A stretch of DNA of 64,000 nt, from contig NZ_MSZX01000003.1 in assembly GCF_002021565.1 (NCBI RefSeq), forward strand, positions 62,027-126,026, read 5' to 3'. The notes beneath the pieces were generated by a model. It ran no database searches. It worked only from the letters and a program-made list of their open reading frames with translations, and had not been told where the DNA came from. Source of the DNA: Paenibacillus selenitireducens (GTDB lineage: Bacteria; Bacillota; Bacilli; Paenibacillales; Paenibacillaceae). Position 1 is the stretch's first letter. Every line of letters starts with the position of its first letter. Shown here in pieces: positions 14,756-23,199 of this stretch. A program made the translations under genes and the position numbers.

Positions 14756-15586
14756 GTGAAAATCGACGTAAATCAGTTAGCAGAGCATTTTGCACACACT
14801 CCTTTTCAAGTAGAAGGAGTATATCGATATGCTAGAAATCCAGGTGTCCCTTACGCTGACTATACAGATTCTTTTCCTGGATTTGTGTTTCCACTTACAG
14901 GGAAGATACAATTTCAATTTAATGGCACGCCTTATATCTTTTCACCAGGAAAAGTTGTGCATGGGGGTGCAAAAATGAAACTAGATCAAAAAATGTTCGG
15001 TATAACTAACTGGGAATATATTCTTGTTCAATACCGGATATGTAATTCAGAACTAGAAGAGTCAAGCTTGTCTCATCAGCATTTTGAATTATCAACAGGA
15101 CAATCTCCTCGTCTTATCGATTTAATTATGCGTCTTTGGCATGTGTATAATCAGCGTGGGGGCATTTCGATGTTTCAGACTGAAATGCTGTTTCGCGAAG
15201 TACTGAATGAGACCTTATTATGTGTTGTTAATAGGGAAGATAGCTGTGAAACAACGCATACTTTATTCGAACGGGTATCTAATTATATTCATGAATACTA
15301 TGATCAAAGCCTTACAATCGCATCGCTTGCAGAACAACATAACGTTAATCGAAATCGACTTTCTTACATATTTAGAAGACATGCAGGTATGGGACCAGCA
15401 GAATATTTATTAAAATATCGTATAAACGCGGCGCAAGAAATGCTATTTACAAGTGATGCGCCTGTACAACAAATTGCGCAAACGGTTGGAATGGCTGACC
15501 CCTTTTATTTTAGTAGAGTGTTCAAGAAACAATGTGGCATTTCTCCTACTGAATATCGAGAGAAGTTCATCAATAATCCATGCTAA
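14756..15586 (+). CDS. AraC family transcriptional regulator
   Basis: 276 residues, GTG start. The N-terminal half is a cupin-like effector domain with GKIQFQFNGTPY; the C-terminal 100 residues carry two HTH motifs (LTIASLAEQHNVNRNRLSYI and PVQQIAQTVGMADPFYFSRV), then FKKQCGISPTEYR. It lies directly upstream of a siderophore-binding lipoprotein gene, an arrangement like Btr and feuA in Bacillus subtilis, where the AraC protein is activated by the siderophore. The Fur promoter upstream probably serves both. Confidence 0.9.
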   Translation: MKIDVNQLAEHFAHTPFQVEGVYRYARNPGVPYADYTDSFPGFVFPLTGKIQFQFNGTPYIFSPGKVVHGGAKMKLDQKMFGITNWEYILVQYRICNSELEESSLSHQHFELSTGQSPRLIDLIMRLWHVYNQRGGISMFQTEMLFREVLNETLLCVVNREDSCETTHTLFERVSNYIHEYYDQSLTIASLAEQHNVNRNRLSYIFRRHAGMGPAEYLLKYRINAAQEMLFTSDAPVQQIAQTVGMADPFYFSRVFKKQCGISPTEYREKFINNPC

Positions 15587-15625
15587 TTTCAACATGCATC
15601 CATTCTAATCTAAAAATTACTTTAC

Positions 15626-15656
15626 TATAATAATGGTTAACTAAAGGAACCATTAT
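15626..15656 (+). promoter_or_regulatory. Promoter and 9-bp inverted repeat before the siderophore-binding protein gene
   Basis: TATAAT at 15626-15631 has no good -35, as expected for an activator-dependent promoter. ATAATGGTT and AACCATTAT (9+9+9 inverted repeat, 15630-15656) cover the start region and could be an operator or a leader hairpin. Confidence 0.5.
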
Positions 15657-15672
15657 GTTGGAGGAATTTCGG

Positions 15673-16653
15673 ATGCAAAAGATTAAAGGACTGCTAGTCT
15701 CAATGCTATTATTAGCAGGCATACTAGCAGGTTGTAATGAAGCACCTGCTGAAAATAAAGGATCAACTAAAGAAGGCACATCTACATCAGCAGTTAATGT
15801 AGATGCAACTGATTGGCCGAGAACATTTAAGGATGCCTTAGGTAAAGAAATTGTTATCAAGAAAAAACCAGAAAAAATAGCCTCACTATGGTATTTTTAT
15901 CCTGAAATATTAGTTGCATTAGGTGAGCCACCTGCTGCTTCGACTGAAAAAGAGTATCTATCTTCTTTATCTTATTTAAAAGGAAAGCTGGATTCAGCTG
16001 AAGAATTAGGCGATAAAGTGTCTCCTAGTATTGAAAAAGTTTTATCTATTCAGCCTGATTTTATTTTAGCAACAGAGCATCATGAAGCAGTGTATGATTC
16101 ACTAGATAAAATTGCGCCAGTCATTACGTTAAAATACAAGGACATCTATGAAGATTGGCAATATGGACTCCGTACAGTAGCCGAGATTATTGGAAAAGAA
16201 GACGAAGCAGAAAAAGTAATTGATAAAATGATGAAAGAAATCACAACTGGGCGTGAAGTATTAAAGTCGATGGAAGGAGAGACAGTAGCACTTATATTGT
16301 CTTGGGATGGAAAAACTTTTAATGTTCTAGGTGAAGGAAATCCGGTCTATAAAATTGCGTTTGATAAAGAAAAGGGACTGGGGCTTACACCAGATGATAC
16401 ATATACAGGCGCTAATAATGAATTTACTACGTTTGAAGGAATGTCAACTGTTCAAGCAGACCATATTTTCCTTATAGGTGACATTACAAAAGAGGAAAAA
16501 TTAATGAATGGCTTAAAAGAAAGTAATGTATGGAATGCTATGAATGCCGTAAAGAAAGGCAATGTCTATTTAATGGATAATTCCGCTATTACTGGTGGGC
16601 CATTAGCTACTGAATACGCTATGCAAAATATATTAACTGCCTTGCGTAAGTAG
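15673..16653 (+). CDS. Iron-siderophore ABC transporter substrate-binding lipoprotein
   Basis: 326 residues from ATG 15673 (GGAGGAA upstream). A lipoprotein signal ends in LAGC (Cys about residue 21). The mature part is a class III periplasmic-binding fold: TFKDALGKEIVIKKKPEKIASL at the start, a long bridging helix near IEKVLSIQPDFILATEH, and KKGNVYLMDN near the end. It should capture ferric siderophore for a FecCD-type permease, yet no permease or ATPase gene follows, so partners must be elsewhere. The residue string given is the family's opening motif, VIKKKPEKIASL. Confidence 0.9.
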   Translation: MQKIKGLLVSMLLLAGILAGCNEAPAENKGSTKEGTSTSAVNVDATDWPRTFKDALGKEIVIKKKPEKIASLWYFYPEILVALGEPPAASTEKEYLSSLSYLKGKLDSAEELGDKVSPSIEKVLSIQPDFILATEHHEAVYDSLDKIAPVITLKYKDIYEDWQYGLRTVAEIIGKEDEAEKVIDKMMKEITTGREVLKSMEGETVALILSWDGKTFNVLGEGNPVYKIAFDKEKGLGLTPDDTYTGANNEFTTFEGMSTVQADHIFLIGDITKEEKLMNGLKESNVWNAMNAVKKGNVYLMDNSAITGGPLATEYAMQNILTALRK

Positions 16654-16712
16654 ATAATGGTTAGCTCTTGCCTGTTCACTGTAACGGTAGCTTGAAGGAC
16701 AAAAAATAAGGA

Positions 16713-17087
16713 GTGATTACTATCCAATACCAAGCGATTAATCTAAATGAGAAACTATCTGAACTTAACGATCTTTGGTCTCTGAAAGTCATTGGTGAAA
16801 TGAATGACTATCAATTTAAACTCATTAAGATTGCCGGGGAGTTTGAATGGCATAGTCATGAAGAGACCGATAAGGTATTTATGGTGATCGAAGGGGAGAT
16901 GATCATTGATTTTCGTGATGGTCAGGTTAAAATCTCCAAGGGTGAGATGATTGTTCTCCCGAAGGGGATCGAGATGAAGCCTTCCGCCGAAAAGGAATGC
17001 CATATCATGTTGGTGGAGCCTAGAAGCATAGTAAACAATGACGGTACTGAGTCCGAATTAACTGCAGCCAATGATACTTGGATCTAG
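16713..17087 (+). CDS. Cupin domain protein with unclear start
   Basis: 124 residues. A cupin barrel is indicated by HSHEETDKVFMVIEGEM and by VKISKGEMIVLPKGIEMKP (motifs 1 and 2), with His-x-His and Glu as metal ligands. The only standard start, GTG 16713, overlaps the AAGGAG ribosome site; homologous proteins of this type usually begin at YQAINL, where this gene has ATC (16722) at ideal spacing. The start codon may therefore have been lost, or translation begins at GTG. Enzymatic role unknown. Confidence 0.75.
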   Translation: MITIQYQAINLNEKLSELNDLWSLKVIGEMNDYQFKLIKIAGEFEWHSHEETDKVFMVIEGEMIIDFRDGQVKISKGEMIVLPKGIEMKPSAEKECHIMLVEPRSIVNNDGTESELTAANDTWI

Positions 17088-17135
17088 TGTTTGTTACTAG
17101 TACGAACTCAATGTATGAGAAAATGGTTCACTTGA

Positions 17136-17186
17136 CATTCCCACGGCTAAAGCCGCAAGGTCACTAACGTGACTGGGATTCTTGGG
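17136..17186 (+). mobile_element. Right-end relic of an IS200/IS605-family element (omega-RNA-like structure)
   Basis: ATTCCCA and TGGGATT enclose two small hairpins, CGGCTAAAGCCG and GGTCACTAACGTGACT. This cloverleaf with a CCCACGGCTAAAGCCG arm is typical of the right ends of IS200/IS605 (tnpB) elements, where it doubles as the 3' part of the guide RNA. No tnpA or tnpB is present nearby, so it is a solo end. Confidence 0.55.
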
Positions 17187-17218
17187 TAGTTACCGTCCTC
17201 AATCCATTTCTTAAAAGC

Positions 17219-17250
17219 AACAGGAGAAAAACGATTCTTTTCTCCTGCTG
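17219..17250. terminator. Bidirectional terminator between convergent genes
   Basis: CAGGAGAAAA and TTTTCTCCTG pair around ACGATTC between the cupin gene and the membrane protein on the other strand. T-rich flanks are modest. Confidence 0.6.
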
Positions 17251-17257
17251 TTATGTG

Positions 17258-17719
17258 TCATTTATGATTCCTTTCAAGGAAGAATCCCGCAAAGAAAACA
17301 ATTAAACTAATCAGAGTACCGATAAATGTCCAAGTCATTACAGAAGTATCTTCGGCGGGACTATATGTTACAACGTAAATTACTGCAGTTACAGTATAAA
17401 TAATTGATGTCACAACCTGAGTAACATGATTGATTTTAAGAAATAGTCTTACCTTCCTAGCATCCATTTTCACGAATAGCAAACCGATTGCATCAAAAAT
17501 ACACAATATTCCAACTGCCAAAAGTATAATGGCGACAATTTGAGGATACATTTTATCATTAATTATTCCAAATAATACATTGAAACCACTAGGATTTGTA
17601 GTTATTGTTCCTGTTGTTATTGAAGCAAATGGAAAGGCTAAAGTAAGTATTGTCACAAGCGAGAGCAAAAGTGCGACATTTGTATTAAAGACTACAAGTT
17701 TGTTTTTGTTTTTTTTCAA
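17258..17719 (-). CDS. Four-helix membrane protein of unknown function
   Basis: 153 residues with hydrophobic segments at about 10-32, 57-80, 95-115 and 125-147, and a short basic tail. TTG start with GGAG(TGA) 9 bases upstream. No conserved motif that I recognise. It is AT-rich relative to the two-component genes that follow on the same strand, and nothing in the context points to a role. Confidence 0.7.
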   Translation of the reverse strand: MKKNKNKLVVFNTNVALLLSLVTILTLAFPFASITTGTITTNPSGFNVLFGIINDKMYPQIVAIILLAVGILCIFDAIGLLFVKMDARKVRLFLKINHVTQVVTSIIYTVTAVIYVVTYSPAEDTSVMTWTFIGTLISLIVFFAGFFLERNHK

Positions 17720-17883
17720 ATTAGATCACTCCAGTTTAAGTTGTGATAGATCTAAGTCCGGTTAAAATTGTTTCCGAAAGGGTAGAGGTTCCTCCACCCT
17801 ATATACGAAAAATGGACTCTCAAAATATTGAGGGTCTTTATTTTATTTCTGTAATGTCTACTTATGGTACATCTGATCACCTT

Positions 17884-19008
17884 TCAAGAAAAGTCGTTTC
17901 TGTTCGCAGGTAAATAGACGGTAAATGTCGTGCCTGTACCCGGTTGACTAGCGACACGAATGAAGCCGCCGTGGGCTTTGACAAAGTGATGGGTAATAGA
18001 CAGTCCGAGTCCCGTTCCGCCCGAATGCCGCGAACGGGCTTCTTCCACCCGATAAAAACGATCGAATAGGTGTGCAAGATCTTCCGCCGGAATGCCGATG
18101 CCAGTGTCGGCTATGGAAACACTCGCAAAGACCGCATCCGACACAACAACTTGGTCTTCTATTTCAACGGATATCGTTCCTCCGCCGGGCGTATAACGGA
18201 TCGCATTGGTTAGCAAATTAATGAAAACCTGCGTGATCCGTCTCACATCGGCCAACACCATTACCGGCCTTGTTCTCGAAGAAAGCTGGACTTCCAGTCC
18301 GAATTCTTCCGCTTCATGCATCACGTCTTCAACGATCTGTTCGAGCCGTGCCGTCAGATCGAGCATCTGACGGTCGAGCGATAAACGGCCCGCCTCAGCA
18401 AGGGACAAGACATGAAGATCCTCCACCAGTAGGCTCAGACGGATAACTTCATCATGAAGTCGAAGAAGCATTTCCGGAGGGATGTCATGTCCGTCCTGCT
18501 GGGCATTTTCCAGTTTGAGCTGCATGATGGATAGCGGTGTGCGGAGCTCGTGAGCGACATCGGCCACCAATCGCCTGCGGGCATCCTCGGCTTCTCGGAG
18601 CCGAAGCGTCATATCGTTGAATGTTTGGATCACTTTACCGTATTCGTCTCTCGTTTGTACAGGAACATTTACATCCAGATCCCCTTGCGCAACGCGTTCG
18701 ATGGCTACAACGAGTTTTCTAAGCGGAAGTGTCAACACCCCCGAAATCCATAAACTGAAAAATAATCCGATCGCTACGATAAAAATCCCTTTTCCAAATC
18801 CGATCAGCTTCATCTTACCCATCATATATGTTTTCATGATCTCGATTTGTTCGTCAGGTGCGGCGTTCAAGTAAGCTTCATTGATTTTGTCCTTGTGAAA
18901 TTGATCAAACAAGAAGTTCATGTAAAACTGATTGATCAGGGAATGAGTGATGCCGATGATTAAAACGAGGAGTCCCATATAGGCGAATATTTTTTGGCGG
19001 ACTGTCAT
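17884..19008 (-). CDS. Two-component sensor histidine kinase
   Basis: 374 residues. Membrane helices lie near 7-26 and 66-92 with a 40-residue outside loop, then a HAMP domain (LTLPLRKLVVAIERVAQGDLDV), the phosphorylated His in VADVAHELRTPLS, and a HATPase domain with NAIRYT (N box), DTGIGIP and GGTGLGLS (G boxes). It overlaps the response regulator by 4 bases. Together they diverge from the NAD(P)-binding/DUF6220/MMPL operon, a layout like YdfHI/YdfJ in Bacillus subtilis, where the system turns on the MMPL exporter. Confidence 0.93.
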   Translation of the reverse strand: MTVRQKIFAYMGLLVLIIGITHSLINQFYMNFLFDQFHKDKINEAYLNAAPDEQIEIMKTYMMGKMKLIGFGKGIFIVAIGLFFSLWISGVLTLPLRKLVVAIERVAQGDLDVNVPVQTRDEYGKVIQTFNDMTLRLREAEDARRRLVADVAHELRTPLSIMQLKLENAQQDGHDIPPEMLLRLHDEVIRLSLLVEDLHVLSLAEAGRLSLDRQMLDLTARLEQIVEDVMHEAEEFGLEVQLSSRTRPVMVLADVRRITQVFINLLTNAIRYTPGGGTISVEIEDQVVVSDAVFASVSIADTGIGIPAEDLAHLFDRFYRVEEARSRHSGGTGLGLSITHHFVKAHGGFIRVASQPGTGTTFTVYLPANRNDFS

Positions 19009-19691
19009 GGTTGTTCACCGAAGCGATACCCAAAACCGTATACGGTTTGAATATATCGAGGTTTGGTCGCATCATCCTCTAATTTTCGGCGGAGATTGCG
19101 GATATGGGAATCCATTGTCCGATCATATCCGATGTACTCATCCGTCAGAGCAGTCTTTAATAATTGCAATCGGCTGAAGACGATTCCTGGCCGCGACGCC
19201 AATGTATACAAAATTTTAAATTCGGTCGGTGTCAGCGCGATTTCCTCACCGTCTTTGAATACCTGACATTTGGCCTCGGAGATGGTCAAGTTATCCAACT
19301 TCAATAGCTTCGGCTGATCATCCGGCCCCCGCAGTCGGCGAAGCACGGCTCGAATCCGCGATGCGAGCTCGCGCAAGCTGAAAGGCTTAGTCAAATAATC
19401 GTCTGCGCCGATTTCCAGACCGACGATTTTATCCGATTCATCCAATCTGGCCGTAGCCATAATAATGCCGCAATGCGATGTTTGTCTTAATTCGCGGCAT
19501 ACATCGATACCGCTTTTCTCAGGGAGCATCCAATCTAGCACGACAAGATCAGGTTGCTCCGACCGCGCAACTGCAAGCGCTTCCTTACCGGTTCGGGCTA
19601 ACAATACGTGGAATCCTTCCCGCTGCAAGAATGTCTGCATCTCATCCAGCAGGTCCGGTTCATCCTCCACAAGCAACAATTTGATCTCCAA
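19005..19691 (-). CDS. OmpR-family response regulator
   Basis: 228 residues. The receiver domain has VEDEPDLLDEM, phospho-acceptor Asp in LVVLDWMLPE, Thr in ATAR and Lys in YLTKPF. The OmpR winged helix follows, with LTPTEFKILYTLA and DSHIRNLRRKLE. I start at TTG 19691 (protein MEIKLLLVEDE) behind AGAAGGGA; the longer frame adds about 57 unrelated residues. The pair sits 210 bases from a divergent exporter operon, its likely target. Confidence 0.92.
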   Translation of the reverse strand: MEIKLLLVEDEPDLLDEMQTFLQREGFHVLLARTGKEALAVARSEQPDLVVLDWMLPEKSGIDVCRELRQTSHCGIIMATARLDESDKIVGLEIGADDYLTKPFSLRELASRIRAVLRRLRGPDDQPKLLKLDNLTISEAKCQVFKDGEEIALTPTEFKILYTLASRPGIVFSRLQLLKTALTDEYIGYDRTMDSHIRNLRRKLEDDATKPRYIQTVYGFGYRFGEQP

Positions 19692-19901
19692 AGTCAGTCC
19701 CTTCTTCCCGCTTAGTTTGAAACCATTATACCCTGATATTTGGGGAGAGTGACGAAGTCCTCGCAAAAAGAGTGAGATCTGCATATGATCTCGACATTTG
19801 TTTTGTAAACTGAGTGGGAAAGAAGGGGGGAATGGTTGAGTATGATGAAAACAATCTGGCATTAGAAGCCATTACACATGATACCAATGGGAGGAATGGT
19901 T

Positions 19902-20525
19902 ATGAAAATTACAGTCATTGGTTCCACGGGACGAACGGGTATGCATGTTCTCGAACAAGGTGTTCGTCGAGGACATGAACTGACTGCATTTACACGAAGA
20001 CCGCAATTATTGGCAAATTTCAACGGTTTAAAAAACGTAGTGACAGGGGACGGCCTTCATTTATCTGATATAAAAAAAGCCATAGATAAGCAGGATGCCA
20101 TCATTGCCATTGTAGGAGATAGAAGCACCCCGATTGCGACCGATATTACTGGAACAATCATTCAAGCTATGTATGAGTCAGATGTACATCGCATTGTGTG
20201 TGTGAGTTCTTACTTACTTGGATCAACGCGTCCAAGAGTGATAACCCCTCTTTTCCAATGGTTATTGCGTCATTCTTTGGTGGATCGGTTATCTGCGGAT
20301 CAATTAATCCTATCCAGTAAGACGGAATGGACGATTGTTCGTGCTACGAGATTGCTTGATAAACCAGCAACCGGCAACGTGCGTCGGCTAAAAGCAGGGC
20401 ATGAATTCGAAATCGGTCCATACGAGATTTGTAGGGCAGACCTCGCGACCGTCCTTCTTGATATCGTAGAAAGTAAAGCCGACAGCAAGTCTATTATCAA
20501 CGTCACTTGGGGGAAAAGAAGATGA
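19902..20525 (+). CDS. NAD(P)-binding protein, SDR-a5/NmrA type
   Basis: 207 residues starting MKITVIGSTGRTG, the glycine-rich NADP loop, followed by AFTRRP and TEWTIVRATRLLDKP. Similar in fold to the product of the gene at 9748. ATG 19902 lies behind GGGAGGA; earlier in-frame ATGs have no site. First gene of an operon with the DUF6220-like and MMPL genes (ATGA overlap with the next gene). The substrate is unknown. Confidence 0.87.
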   Translation: MKITVIGSTGRTGMHVLEQGVRRGHELTAFTRRPQLLANFNGLKNVVTGDGLHLSDIKKAIDKQDAIIAIVGDRSTPIATDITGTIIQAMYESDVHRIVCVSSYLLGSTRPRVITPLFQWLLRHSLVDRLSADQLILSSKTEWTIVRATRLLDKPATGNVRRLKAGHEFEIGPYEICRADLATVLLDIVESKADSKSIINVTWGKRR

Positions 20526-20893
20526 ACAATCAAGCGATTACCAGAATGCAACTGGTTTTTAAATGGATGGCATGGATCTGTGCGATTGGCATTTTGCTTC
20601 AGGTGTTTCTCGCTGGTCTATCCTTATTCTGGGAAAGTTCCTACTGGGCAAGTCATCGGGCCTTTTCCCGAGTGGTCACCATTCTGCAGTTGCTAATGCT
20701 CGTGACTTCCTTCATTGCCCGACTTCCTGTCTCCATTCGCCTGCGTAGTGCAGGGCTGGTTGGCATGATCATCTTAATGACAGTTACCGCCAATTTATCT
20801 TCGGGAGTTGCCTATTTATCGGCGCTTCACCCGGTAATCGCAGTCGTATTGTTCTTGGAAACGGTGTCCATCGCCCGAAAGCCGGTTGGCTAA
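20522..20893 (+). CDS. DUF6220-like small membrane protein
   Basis: 123 residues, four predicted membrane helices (about 14-36, 48-66, 73-93, 98-116) with conserved-looking QVFLAGLSLF and HRAFSRVV near helix 1-2, the pattern I associate with DUF6220. Overlaps the preceding stop by ATGA, so translation is coupled. Its position before the MMPL gene suggests an accessory role, but none is known. Confidence 0.75.
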   Translation: MNNQAITRMQLVFKWMAWICAIGILLQVFLAGLSLFWESSYWASHRAFSRVVTILQLLMLVTSFIARLPVSIRLRSAGLVGMIILMTVTANLSSGVAYLSALHPVIAVVLFLETVSIARKPVG

Positions 20894-20918
20894 AATCGAG
20901 AAATGGGGAGATATCGCA

Positions 20919-23105
20919 ATGAAGAAGGATATTGGAATTGAAAAATGGGTGGCCGGTCCAATAACCCGATGGGTTACCTTGCTTGTTTGGATTGTTGCAG
21001 TGGGGCTGTTAAGCACGCTGCTGCCCTCCATTAACAAAGAAGTCGTAAACAACGTTCCCCCTCTGGGTGACTTCAAGCCTTCCATGCAAGCGGGTGTATT
21101 GGCTGCTAATGAATTCTCGAATGCCGATGACATTCCCGCACTTATCGTGTGGCAACGCCAGGGCGGATTAACGGACGCGGACTTGCAGAAGATTCAGGCA
21201 CTCATGAAGACGCTGACGACAAATCCTGTGCAGTATCAGACGTTCGTACCACCCTTGCACCAAACATCTTTGCAGGCATTGAAAACGAAGCTCTCGGAGG
21301 ATGGTAGTGCAATGGTCACACCATTACTTTTTAACAAACAGGCAGATGGAGTACAACTGGAAGAAAGCATGACCAAGGTCAAGGAAGAGGCAGCCGTGTT
21401 GTTCGGCTTAGATCCGTTCTATGTTGCCATTGATTCACCAAACAACCTCCATGCTAGAGTCACCGGTCCAGTCGGCATCCAGGTTGACGCCGTCGGATTA
21501 TTCGGAAAAGCCGACAAACCGCTGCTTATCGGTACCGTGCTGCTCGTACTGGTATTACTCTTGCTTATCTACCGTTCACCGATTCTGGCGCTCATTCCGC
21601 TCGTCGCTGTCGGCTTCGCTTATCTTGTCATCAGTCCGATCCTAGGCTGGATGGCGCATGAAGGCTGGATTACGGTGGAATCTCAAGGGAAAAATATTAT
21701 GTCGGTTTTATTGTTCGGCGCCGGAACAGATTATTGCCTGTTCCTCATCTCTCGGTTCCGTCAACTGCTGAAGATCGAATCTGACAAAGGCAAGGCGTTG
21801 CGTGAAGCCTTATCCGGTTCATCCGGTGCGATCGCGATGAGCGGCTTCACTGTCGTCCTTGCGCTCATTGCGCTGCTTGCCGCGGAATACGGCCCGTACC
21901 AACGATTCGCTGCTCCATTCAGTATCGCTATCCTCATTATGGGGTTGGCCAGCTTGACATTGGTCCCTGCAATGTTGGCCATTCTGGGTCGTGCTGCTTT
22001 CTGGCCATTCGTTCCCCGGACGACGGCCATGCAAGTTGATCGCGCTAAGCTTAAGGGGCGTTCCGCGCCAATTTTGTCGGTATCCTCCCGCAACCGTGTC
22101 GGTTCGCTTGTCGTACGGCGGCCATGGTTGATCATGATCACTGCCATCATCATACTTGGCGGACTGGCATTATTCACGACCCAAATTCAATTTACCTACG
22201 ACAGGCTATCCTCCTTTCCCAAGGACATGGCTTCCCGAGAAGGATTCGCTGTCATAGGCGAGCAATTCTCGTCTGGCGAATTGGCTCCAGTTAAAGTAAT
22301 GGTCGATACCTATGGGAAGGAGCTGGATGTCGGGAATACTATAGCTTCACTTCCTTATGTTAAGCATGTATCCGAGCCGCAGACCGGGAAGTCGAACTCC
22401 GAAATCTTGGCTTACGACGTACAGCTCAACATGAACCCTTATTCAACGGAAGCGATGGATCTCATCCCGGAAATTCGTCAAGTTGCCGAGAAAGCACTCT
22501 TACAGATCGGTGTCTCCGATGCTGCGGATCATGTATGGATTTCCGGACAGACAGCTGAGCAATACGACACGAAAGTAACAGGCGAGCGGGATATGCGCAT
22601 CATCTTTCCCATCATAATTGGATTGATTTCGCTGCTTTTGTTTGCCTATCTTCGCTCTTTGATTGCTACAGTATACCTCATTCTAACCGTCATCCTATCG
22701 TATTTATCGGCGCTGGGATTAGGATGGTTGGTCATTCACTACATCTTCGGGGCGGATGCGATCCAGGGAGGCATACTGCTATACACATTCGTGTTTATTG
22801 TCGCGCTAGGCGAGGATTATAATATCTTTATGATTTCTAGTATTTGGCAGAAGATCAAGCATATGTCTTTGAAGCATGCGATCCAAGAAGGCGTAAGGGA
22901 GACGGGAGTAGTCATTACATCGGCAGGTCTTATTCTTGCGGGTACGTTCGCTGTTCTGGCCACGATGCCGGTTCAATTGCTTATGCAGGTCGGAGTTATT
23001 GTAGCGATCGGAGTACTGCTCGATACGTTCATCGTCCGTCCTTTTCTGGTGCCAGCTATTACGCTGCTGCTAGGCAAATGGGCTTTCTGGCCCGGTCGTC
23101 CTTGA
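20919..23105 (+). CDS. MMPL family (RND-type) transporter
   Basis: 728 residues, the normal size for Gram-positive MMPL proteins such as YdfJ. Each half has one helix, a large outside domain and five or six further helices. Transmembrane proton-relay motifs are visible as GAGTDYCLFLISRF (half 1) and ALGEDYNIFMISS (half 2). ATG 20919 follows GGGGAG; the longer frame has no site. It should export lipids or hydrophobic drugs with proton flow. The divergent two-component system is the likely regulator. Confidence 0.93.
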   Translation: MKKDIGIEKWVAGPITRWVTLLVWIVAVGLLSTLLPSINKEVVNNVPPLGDFKPSMQAGVLAANEFSNADDIPALIVWQRQGGLTDADLQKIQALMKTLTTNPVQYQTFVPPLHQTSLQALKTKLSEDGSAMVTPLLFNKQADGVQLEESMTKVKEEAAVLFGLDPFYVAIDSPNNLHARVTGPVGIQVDAVGLFGKADKPLLIGTVLLVLVLLLLIYRSPILALIPLVAVGFAYLVISPILGWMAHEGWITVESQGKNIMSVLLFGAGTDYCLFLISRFRQLLKIESDKGKALREALSGSSGAIAMSGFTVVLALIALLAAEYGPYQRFAAPFSIAILIMGLASLTLVPAMLAILGRAAFWPFVPRTTAMQVDRAKLKGRSAPILSVSSRNRVGSLVVRRPWLIMITAIIILGGLALFTTQIQFTYDRLSSFPKDMASREGFAVIGEQFSSGELAPVKVMVDTYGKELDVGNTIASLPYVKHVSEPQTGKSNSEILAYDVQLNMNPYSTEAMDLIPEIRQVAEKALLQIGVSDAADHVWISGQTAEQYDTKVTGERDMRIIFPIIIGLISLLLFAYLRSLIATVYLILTVILSYLSALGLGWLVIHYIFGADAIQGGILLYTFVFIVALGEDYNIFMISSIWQKIKHMSLKHAIQEGVRETGVVITSAGLILAGTFAVLATMPVQLLMQVGVIVAIGVLLDTFIVRPFLVPAITLLLGKWAFWPGRP

Positions 23106-23199
23106 AAACGGACCGCAAAGGTGATTAGCATTTTTCTACCCGTCCCCTACAAGGCAGGTGCCGTTACCAGGACAAGTGTCCCGACATAGGAATAAGCAG

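Noticed and set aside
21761-22177. 138-codon minus-strand frame inside the MMPL gene
   Set aside because: Antisense shadow of a well-supported transporter gene.
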